A DNA stretch of 34,669 bases from Scatosoma sp045660225. Lineage in GTDB: Bacteria > Bacillota > Clostridia > Christensenellales > Borkfalkiaceae. This document shows, piece by piece, positions 28,619 to 34,669 of the stretch. Where the stretch lies: positions 1-34,669 of the forward strand of contig JAZRDK010000113.1 of NCBI GenBank assembly GCA_045660225.1, written 5' to 3'. The translations under genes and the position numbers were made by a program. The notes beneath the pieces were generated by a model. The model saw nothing but the letters and a program-made list of their open reading frames with translations. It was not told where the DNA came from and ran no database searches. The number at the start of each line of letters is the position of its first letter. Within the stretch, counting starts at the first letter, position 1.

Positions 28619-31111
28619 TCAATCTTCTGCCGAGTTTATCATATCGAAAAACCGTATCAAAAGCCCCGAAATCGGGAAACAAGCCTGTATAATCACGGAC
28701 ACGAGCAACACTTGCGATAGCGTGAAATCTAAATCGCCTAAGCTGACGGCAACGCCACCGTAATCGACGGAGAAGACGAGCTGTCCAAGCGCAGGCACGG
28801 AGATAAACAACGCGCACGCCGTAGTGGCAACAAGGAAGGTAATCGCGCGAACTAAGCTGAACGGTTGGCAAATGCGGTAGAGCATCACCAAGCCCGAGAA
28901 GGTAAGCACGAGCATCAAAAGCGCTTGATAAGAGGGCGTTTCCATGCCCAATTCGTCGACGAACCCAAACGAAGCCGAAACGCTCGTTTTATGGATGACG
29001 TACATCGCGATAATGCCGAGCGCCATAGTCAACGAGCCCGGTATGGCACGGCTTAGTACGTAGGGGATAAACTTGCCCTTGACGCGGTTTGTGTTCGCTT
29101 GCAGGGAGAGTATCGTGGACGGGAACGCGCTGACGAAAAATTCAAACATCAACATATTGTTCGTCGTGAAGAAATACTTGCTCTTAATCGAAATGCAAAC
29201 GGTGGCAAGGATTAAAATGAGCAGGGTTTTCATAATATAGAGCGCGGACGAGTTTTTGACGTTGTTGATAACGCGTCTGCCTTCGTTTACGATTTTTGGC
29301 ATCGAGCCGAAGTTGTTGTCTTGCAAAACCAAGTTGGAAACGTTGCGCGCGGCTTCGCTACCCGATGCGACGGATACGGCGCAGTCCGCTTCTTTCATCG
29401 CCAAAATATCGTTGACGCCGTCGCCCGTCATAGCGACGGTGTTGCCCGCTTTTTTAATCGAGCGGATAAGAATTGCCTTTTGTTCGGGCGTAACTCTGCC
29501 AAACACGGTGTACTGGTTGGCGCAGTTTTCCACTTCCAGCTCGGACAAGCCTTCCAAGGAAATGAATTGCGAGGCGTTTTTGATGCCTGCGCGTCTTGCG
29601 ACTTCGGAAACGGTAACGGGGTTGTCGCCGGAAATAACCTTGACGGCAACGTCGTTTTCTCTAAACCATTTAATCGTTTCGATGGCGTCGGGGCGGATAT
29701 TGTCCGAAAGCGTGACGACGGCAATCGCCTTCAACGCAGACGGGACTTTGTCGCCCTGGATTTGCCCGGACGAGTGCGCCACCACCAACACACGAAGCCC
29801 CATTTGCGCGTACTGTTTCACGATTTTGTCGATACGTACGGGCATAGGCTTTAACACGAATTCGGGCGCGCCCATAACGAACGTGCCTTCGCCTTCGAAG
29901 GTAACCGCCGACAATTTTCTTGCGGACGAGAAAGGCAGGGTGGCAATCGGTTGCAACGCCGAAGAGTGCCCAAAGCGTTCGTACAAGGCAATCGACGTTT
30001 GGTTGTTGTCGCTCAGCGACGCCAACATCGAGCCGATGACGTCGTCAATGCCGTATTCACCCGTGGAATTTAAGAGAATACAATCGCTTACTTTCATCCT
30101 GCCGTCGGTAATCGTGCCCGTCTTATCCAGGCAAAGCACGTTGACGCGCGCCAGCATTTCCAGTGAGTACATATCTTGCACCAAGGTGTTGTATTTCGCC
30201 AAGCGAATCATACCCAAGGAGAGCGCGACGGTCGTCAACAAGAGAAGTCCCGAAGGAATCATACCGATGACGACGGCGGCGGTCTTTTGTATGGTGTCGT
30301 TTAAGATGGGGTTGCCAAGATGCAAGTCTTCGCTTGAACCGCCAAGCGCGGTTAGGTTGGTTCGGAACATCAAAACGGACACGATGACGATGGCAAAACC
30401 GATGATTTTAATGAACAGGTTAATCGAGTTCATAATTTCAGAATTCGGACGTTTATACTGTTTTGCCTTCGCCGTCAGTTTGCTGATATACGTATTGTCG
30501 CCGATTTTTTCAACGCGCACGACGATTTGACCGCTCGCGACGAACGAGCCTGCGTACAAAAGGTCGCCGTCTTCCTTTTTAATAGGCACGGATTCGCCCG
30601 TCAAAAGCGATTCGTTCAGTTCGGCATTGCCTTCTAAAGCGATACAATCCGCGGGTACTTGCTGACCTGCGCGCAAAATCAAAACGTCGTCTACCACCAG
30701 CTCGTCCACGGGGATTTCTACCTTTTTCCCGTTTCTGACGACGGTGACGGCGGACGAAGATAGGATGGTCAGTTTGTCGAGTTTTCGTTTCGCGCGAATT
30801 TCCAAGAAAATACTAAAACAGATATTACAAAGGAAAATGAAAACGAAAAGGAACTGCGTAATCGGTGCTTCCGCGACAATCAACGCCAGCGTTGCAATCA
30901 AGCAAAGCAGGTTGAAGAAGGTGCACAGATTGCCGATAAAAATGCTCCTGTACGTTTTTGAATATTTTTTACCCGATTTATTGACAAGCCCCTGTTCTAC
31001 GCGCGCGGAAACTTGCGCCGAAGAAAGCCCTTCGTTGGGTCTGGCGTGGAAACGCGGGACGCTGTTGACGTCGGCTTGCGTTTTCTTTTTGTTCAAACCG
31101 TCTTTTTGCAT
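28619..31111 (-). CDS. P-type cation-transporting ATPase (CtpE-like)
   Basis: An 830-residue membrane ATPase. The actuator-domain TGES is at 171-174, the helix-4 motif PSGL at 286-289, the phosphorylated aspartate D329 in CLDKTGTITDG, and the hinge is TGDGVND. About ten membrane helices are present. The helix-4 context GMIPSGLLLLTTVALSLGMIRLAK, running on into the EMLARVNVLCLDKTGT region, resembles mycobacterial CtpE, a calcium importer, rather than PEGL calcium pumps. The ATG at 31111 follows GGAG; 36 further codons upstream are not used, as they overlap the promoter. Ion specificity is inferred from family likeness only. Confidence 0.9.
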   Translation of the reverse strand: MQKDGLNKKKTQADVNSVPRFHARPNEGLSSAQVSARVEQGLVNKSGKKYSKTYRSIFIGNLCTFFNLLCLIATLALIVAEAPITQFLFVFIFLCNICFSIFLEIRAKRKLDKLTILSSSAVTVVRNGKKVEIPVDELVVDDVLILRAGQQVPADCIALEGNAELNESLLTGESVPIKKEDGDLLYAGSFVASGQIVVRVEKIGDNTYISKLTAKAKQYKRPNSEIMNSINLFIKIIGFAIVIVSVLMFRTNLTALGGSSEDLHLGNPILNDTIQKTAAVVIGMIPSGLLLLTTVALSLGMIRLAKYNTLVQDMYSLEMLARVNVLCLDKTGTITDGRMKVSDCILLNSTGEYGIDDVIGSMLASLSDNNQTSIALYERFGHSSALQPIATLPFSSARKLSAVTFEGEGTFVMGAPEFVLKPMPVRIDKIVKQYAQMGLRVLVVAHSSGQIQGDKVPSALKAIAVVTLSDNIRPDAIETIKWFRENDVAVKVISGDNPVTVSEVARRAGIKNASQFISLEGLSELEVENCANQYTVFGRVTPEQKAILIRSIKKAGNTVAMTGDGVNDILAMKEADCAVSVASGSEAARNVSNLVLQDNNFGSMPKIVNEGRRVINNVKNSSALYIMKTLLILILATVCISIKSKYFFTTNNMLMFEFFVSAFPSTILSLQANTNRVKGKFIPYVLSRAIPGSLTMALGIIAMYVIHKTSVSASFGFVDELGMETPSYQALLMLVLTFSGLVMLYRICQPFSLVRAITFLVATTACALFISVPALGQLVFSVDYGGVAVSLGDLDFTLSQVLLVSVIIQACFPISGLLIRFFDMINSAED

Positions 31112-31145
31112 AAAAAATCTCCATTTTGGATTGCTATACGCGTAC

Positions 31146-31174
31146 ATTATAACATACGCGCGCGAAAAATACAA
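31146..31174 (-). promoter_or_regulatory. Promoter of the P-type ATPase gene
   Basis: Minus strand TTGTAT (31169-31174), spacer ttttcgcgcgcgtatgt, TATAAT (31146-31151) with extended -10 TGT. Confidence 0.8.
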
Positions 31175-31223
31175 GTTTTTTACCGAATTTACAAGAAATT
31201 TAACGCGCGGACTTTTCATTTAA

Positions 31224-31252
31224 TTGCATTTCCTAAGAAAAAGTTGTATAAT
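31224..31252 (+). promoter_or_regulatory. Promoter of serS
   Basis: TTGCAT, 17 bases, TATAAT. The leader is about 45 bases, too short for a T-box. Confidence 0.8.
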
Positions 31253-31303
31253 AGGGGAAACGAAAAACCGCGCAACGCAACGCGCGTATTTTTGAGGTGC
31301 TCT

Positions 31304-32593
31304 ATGATAGATATCAATCTTATCCGTACAAATCCTGAACTCGTAAAGGAAAATATCCGTAAAAAATTCCAAGACCATAAACTTCCGCTTGTGGACGAGG
31401 CGTTGGCTTTGGACACCAAGCGCCGTGCTTTGATTGCTGAAGGCGACGCGCTCCGTTCGGCAAGAAACACCTTGTCTAAACAGGTGGGTATGCTGATGAA
31501 GGAAGGAAAACGCGACGAGGCGGAAGCCGTGAAAGCGCAGGTAAAGGCGGACGCGGACAGATTGCTCGCCATTGAAAAAGAAAGCGCGGAAACGGACGAG
31601 GCGTTGAAGAAAGTGATGATGGCGATTCCCAACATCATTTCCGCCGACGTGCCCGTGGGCAAAAACGACGAAGAAAACGTCGAATTGCAACGCTTTGGCG
31701 AGGCAAAAGTGCCCGATTTCGACGTGCCTTACCATCTTGATATTTTGGAAAAGTTGGACGGCATCGACGTCGATTCGGCGCGCCGTACGTCGGGACAAGG
31801 GTTCTATTATTTGACGGGCGACATCGCAAGATTGCACTCCGCCGTGCTCACCTACGCGCGTGATTTCATGATTGACAAGGGCTTTACGTACGTAATTCCG
31901 CCGTATATGATTCACGGCGACGTCGTTTCCGGCGTTATGAGTTTCGACGAAATGGAAAATATGATGTACAAAATCGAAGGCGAAGACTTGTACCTTATCG
32001 GTACGTCCGAACACTCGATGATAGGCCGTTATATGGGACAGATTATCGACGGCAAGAAATTGCCTTTGACGATGACCAGCTATTCGCCTTGTTTCCGTAA
32101 GGAAAAGGGCGCGCACGGCATTGAAGAAAGGGGCATTTATCGTATCCACCAGTTCGAAAAACAAGAAATGATTGTCATTTGCCGTCCCGAAGAAAGCGAC
32201 GCATGGTATGAAAAATTGTGGAGCTATACGGTAGAACTTTTCCGTTCGCTCGATATCCCCGTAAGACAGCTTGGCTGTTGCTCGGGCGACCTTGCGGACT
32301 TGAAATATAAGAGTTGTGACGTCGAAGCGTGGAGTCCCCGTCAAAAGAAATTCTTCGAAGTCGGCTCTTGCTCGAACTTGACGGACGCGCAGGCGAGAAG
32401 ATTGTCGATTCGTTATAAAGACGAAGACGGCAAAACCAAGCTTGCACACACCTTGAACAACACGGTGGTTGCGCCCCCTCGTATGCTGATTGCGTTTATT
32501 GAAAACCATTTGCAGGCGGACGGAAGCGTAGTAATTCCGAAGGCTTTGCAACCGTATATGGGCGGTAAAACCGTTATCACTCCGAAGAATTAA
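31304..32593 (+). CDS. serS: Serine--tRNA ligase
   Basis: A 429-residue class II synthetase charging tRNA-Ser. The N-terminal coiled-coil arm spans about residues 30-105. Motif 2 is CFRKEKGAHGIEERGIYRIHQFEKQE (split), preceded by TSEHSMIGRYMGQ. Motif 3 is in HTLNNTVVAPPRMLIAFIEN, where the common NGSGLAVGR is replaced by NNTVVAPPR. The C-terminus is PYMGGKTVI. GAGG lies before the ATG at 31304. The gene has its own promoter. serS also lies downstream of gyrA in Bacillus subtilis, though not directly. Confidence 0.96.
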   Translation: MIDINLIRTNPELVKENIRKKFQDHKLPLVDEALALDTKRRALIAEGDALRSARNTLSKQVGMLMKEGKRDEAEAVKAQVKADADRLLAIEKESAETDEALKKVMMAIPNIISADVPVGKNDEENVELQRFGEAKVPDFDVPYHLDILEKLDGIDVDSARRTSGQGFYYLTGDIARLHSAVLTYARDFMIDKGFTYVIPPYMIHGDVVSGVMSFDEMENMMYKIEGEDLYLIGTSEHSMIGRYMGQIIDGKKLPLTMTSYSPCFRKEKGAHGIEERGIYRIHQFEKQEMIVICRPEESDAWYEKLWSYTVELFRSLDIPVRQLGCCSGDLADLKYKSCDVEAWSPRQKKFFEVGSCSNLTDAQARRLSIRYKDEDGKTKLAHTLNNTVVAPPRMLIAFIENHLQADGSVVIPKALQPYMGGKTVITPKN

Positions 32594-32612
32594 AAACAAG
32601 CAAAAATGTCTT

Positions 32613-32639
32613 GGCAGGTACGTTCAACGCGTACCTGCC
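32613..32639. repeat. Palindromic full copy of the dispersed repeat
   Basis: GGCAGGTACG (32613-32622), a 7-base centre TTCAACG, and CGTACCTGCC (32630-32639): a perfect 10-base-pair inverted repeat in the serS-exonuclease gap. Read on the minus strand it holds the main unit (GGCAGGTACG then CGTTGAACG) plus its mirror arm. There is no T run, so it is not a standard terminator. Confidence 0.88.
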
Positions 32640-32666
32640 TTGCACGTACGAAGAAAAAGGGCAAAA

Positions 32667-33623
32667 ATGAAGTATTTATTTTTCGACATCGAGTGTTCGG
32701 TGGTGTCCAAGAAATTTGCAAAGATTTGCGCGTTTGGATACTGTCTGACGGATGAACAATTTCATATTCTCGAAAAGGAAGATATTCTCATCAACCCCCA
32801 GGGCGGATTTCACCTTACCGACAGGAAAGGCACGCAGGGGTTGGTTTTGCCGTACGAATATTCCAGTTTCAAAAAACACCCCACCTTTACGCAGGTTTCC
32901 GACAAAATTTACGGGCTGTTGCAGGACAAGGACACGCTCGTTTTCGGTCACGCTACGCAAAACGACGTCAAATATTTGAACTTGGAAAGCAACCGCTTTC
33001 AGCTCCCTTCGTTTGTCTTCGAGTTTTGGGATACGCAGTTTTTGTATATGAACCATATCGGCGTGTTTTCCCGTCAGTTTGGGCTTGGCTCGATTGCGGA
33101 AGAATTGGGCGTGGAATTTACCGCGCACCGCGCCGTCGACGACGCGTACGCGACGATGAAGGTTGCCCAGGCGCTTTGTCTTGCCGAAGGCTTACCGCTT
33201 ACGGCGCTCATAGAAAAATACGAAATTACGCCGGGCAAAATTGAAAACTACGAGATTACGCCCACGCAATCCGTGCCTTGCGCGCGCTATAAAGCAGAGC
33301 AAGAAAAAAAGAAGGAAGCGCGCGAAAAATTGAAGACGGAATTTTACCGTTTCGCCGACAGGGAAAAACGGCGCAGGGCAAAAGACGGAAAATTGAAAAA
33401 CAAAACCGTTTGCTTTTCGCATCCTTTAGAAATTGAATTGCCCCTTTCCAAGCGTTTGCTTACGGCGGTCTTCGCGCAGGCGGGCTGGTTTACTTCGCAC
33501 GCGGAAAGTTGCGACGTGTACGTGTGCTTTGAAGAAGAAGGCGGACCGCGTTTGCAATCGGCAATCGACGGAAAAAGCCGTGTGTTCACACCAAAAGAAT
33601 TTGAAGAATTTTTAAGCGTGTAA
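32667..33623 (+). CDS. DEDDh (DnaQ-like) 3'-5' exonuclease with BRCT-like C-terminal domain
   Basis: A 318-residue protein. The exonuclease domain (about 1-170) has D7 and E9 in FFDIECS, D100 in HATQNDVKYL, and H154 and D159 in AHRAVDDA, so all four acids and the histidine are present. A charged helical linker spans about 215-250. The C-terminal 75 or so residues (from KNKTVCFSHP to VFTPKEFEEFL) resemble a BRCT domain like those of ligases and polymerase-type exonucleases. The ATG at 32667 follows AAAGGG by four bases; earlier frame up to 32640 contains repeat sequence. It may act in DNA repair or RNA trimming. The next gene starts nine bases later. Confidence 0.83.
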   Translation: MKYLFFDIECSVVSKKFAKICAFGYCLTDEQFHILEKEDILINPQGGFHLTDRKGTQGLVLPYEYSSFKKHPTFTQVSDKIYGLLQDKDTLVFGHATQNDVKYLNLESNRFQLPSFVFEFWDTQFLYMNHIGVFSRQFGLGSIAEELGVEFTAHRAVDDAYATMKVAQALCLAEGLPLTALIEKYEITPGKIENYEITPTQSVPCARYKAEQEKKKEAREKLKTEFYRFADREKRRRAKDGKLKNKTVCFSHPLEIELPLSKRLLTAVFAQAGWFTSHAESCDVYVCFEEEGGPRLQSAIDGKSRVFTPKEFEEFLSV

Positions 33624-33632
33624 GGAGAAACG

Positions 33633-34669
33633 ATGGAACGGTTACCCAAAGCGTTTATAGAAAAAATGACAAAACAGCTTCCCGAAAACGAACGGGAAGC
33701 CTTTTTCGCTTGTTATGGAAAAAAGCCGTTCAAAGGCGTGCGATTGAACCCATTGAAGGGGGGCAGGTACGAGTTGAAGGCGGTTTTACCTTTCTTGAAA
33801 GCACCGATTCCTTGGGAAGAAAACGGGTTTTATACGGACGAAGAAAAGCTGGGCGCAAGCCCCTTTCACAGCGCAGGCGTGTTCTATTCGCAAGAGCCGT
33901 CGGCAATGAGCGCCGCGCCCTTATTAGACGTACAACCTGGGGAAAAAGTACTTGACCTTTGTTCCGCGCCGGGCGGAAAGGGGACGCAACTCGCCGTGAA
34001 AATGGACGGCAAGGGCGTCATCGTGTTAAACGAGCCGATTTCTTCGCGCGCGAAGATTTTGTCGCAGAACGTAGAAAGGCTGGGCATTGAAAACGCCGTC
34101 GTTTGCAACGAATATCCGCAGGATTTGGCGCAAAAATTCGCGGGGTATTTCGATAAAATCTTGGTGGACGCGCCCTGTTCGGGCGAAGGGATGTTCCGTA
34201 AAAACGCGGACGAAGCCTTGGCGGAATGGAGCGAAGAAAACGTTGCGATTTGTGCCGAAAGACAAGCCCAAATTTTGGCTTGCGCGACGAAAATGTTGAA
34301 AAAAGGGGGCAGGTTGGTGTACTCGACTTGCACCTTCTCATACGAAGAAGACGAGGGGCAGGTATGCGATTATTTGCAAAAACACCCCGAAATGCGACTT
34401 ATCAAGCAGGAAAAATTGTATCCGCACAAGGTTGACGGCGAAGGGCATTTCGTCGCTTTGTTTGAAAAGACGGAAGAAGGCGATTTGGCGCGCGTTAAGG
34501 AAGGAAAACCGACGGTGAGCAAGCCGACGGAAAAGGCGTTTAGAGAATTTGAGAAAAAATTTTTCAAAGACGAAACGTTTACGCGTTTGCACGAAGCAGG
34601 CGACGTCGACTATCAAATCCCCGAAGGCGTGTTCGAGTGGAAGGGTTTGCAGGTTTTGCGCGTGGGCGT
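33633..34669 (+). CDS. NOL1/NOP2/Sun family RNA (cytosine-5)-methyltransferase (3' partial)
   Basis: 345 codons are visible and the gene continues past the window. The SAM-binding motif is VLDLCSAPGGKGTQLA from about residue 106. The two cysteines of the m5C mechanism are C182 in DAPCSGEGMF and C233 in YSTCTF. After about residue 250 the C-terminal region begins, as in RsmF-like proteins that have an extra RNA-binding PUA-like domain. The start ATG follows TAAGGAG, whose TAA is the stop of the exonuclease gene, so the two are an operon. A repeat copy encodes GGRYELK at about residues 43-49. The RNA target (16S rRNA in RsmF) is inferred. Confidence 0.93.
   Translation, partial: MERLPKAFIEKMTKQLPENEREAFFACYGKKPFKGVRLNPLKGGRYELKAVLPFLKAPIPWEENGFYTDEEKLGASPFHSAGVFYSQEPSAMSAAPLLDVQPGEKVLDLCSAPGGKGTQLAVKMDGKGVIVLNEPISSRAKILSQNVERLGIENAVVCNEYPQDLAQKFAGYFDKILVDAPCSGEGMFRKNADEALAEWSEENVAICAERQAQILACATKMLKKGGRLVYSTCTFSYEEDEGQVCDYLQKHPEMRLIKQEKLYPHKVDGEGHFVALFEKTEEGDLARVKEGKPTVSKPTEKAFREFEKKFFKDETFTRLHEAGDVDYQIPEGVFEWKGLQVLRVG
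33759..33780 (+). repeat. Dispersed repeat copy inside the RNA m5C methyltransferase gene
   Basis: GGGGGCAGGTACGAGTTGAA, read in frame as GGRYELK, in the variable region before the catalytic domain. Confidence 0.78.

Noticed and set aside
31253..31303. T-box or other riboswitch in the serS leader
   Set aside because: The leader is only about 45-50 bases and has no T-box sequence or specifier stem.
34305..34314. GGGGGCAGGT in the RNA m5C methyltransferase gene
   Set aside because: It encodes the conserved KGGRLVYSTC motif and lacks the TACG continuation.
34358..34372. GGGGCAGGTATGCGA in the RNA methyltransferase gene, resembling the dusB start copy
   Set aside because: Only nine or ten bases match and it is in frame in normal coding sequence; too short to call.

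Overview
The window looks like part of the chromosome of a spore-forming low-GC Gram-positive bacterium (class Clostridia, probably an uncultured anaerobe). The evidence is a complete three-gene GerA-type germinant receptor operon, the forespore protein YyaC, a SpoVB-like flippase, a small clostridial 2[4Fe-4S] ferredoxin, strong AAGGAG ribosome binding sites, and promoters that are mostly TGnTATAAT extended -10 elements with exact 17-base spacers. No phage, transposase, CRISPR, rRNA or tRNA genes were recognised.

Layout. 1-3.4 kb: clpX (5' end missing), queT behind a preQ1-type riboswitch, yyaC, and a CvpA-like membrane protein. 3.4-3.9 kb: a gene-free stretch with six perfect DnaA boxes and three one-mismatch boxes, a candidate replication origin. 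3.9-7.7 kb: the germinant receptor operon (A, B, C subunits) on the minus strand. 7.7-10.1 kb: a TrmN6-like methyltransferase, rsmI and a YugP-type zinc peptidase. 10.2-15.2 kb (minus strand): GH130 phosphorylase, GAPDH, PAP2 phosphatase and an EF-G-like GTPase. 15.4-20.9 kb (plus strand): cysteine desulfurase, ferredoxin, SpoVB-like flippase, YabN-type MazG and a DusB-type dihydrouridine synthase. 20.9-23.6 kb (minus strand): a zinc-ribbon membrane protein, a Gfo/Idh/MocA oxidoreductase and an AraC regulator. 23.6-34.7 kb: gyrB-gyrA, a CtpE-like P-type ATPase (minus), serS, a DEDDh exonuclease with a BRCT-like tail, and an NOL1/NOP2/Sun-type RNA m5C methyltransferase running off the end.

Several gene sets (yyaC; yabB-rsmI; yabM-yabN; a dus gene; gyrB-gyrA; serS) are also origin-proximal in Bacillus subtilis. 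This supports reading the DnaA-box cluster as oriC or a piece of it, although dnaA and dnaN are not in the window.

The least expected signals are: (1) a short dispersed repeat built on GGGGGCAGGTACG, found inside and at the edges of unrelated genes, where it adds residues, a stop codon or a ribosome binding site, with one full palindromic copy before the exonuclease gene; (2) a recurring leaderless architecture in which the -10 hexamer lies exactly six bases before the start codon with no Shine-Dalgarno (PAP2, cysteine desulfurase, AraC, possibly GerA subunit A); (3) structured leaders before the EF-G-like and MazG genes; (4) three promoters sharing a nearly identical CGCGCG-containing spacer.
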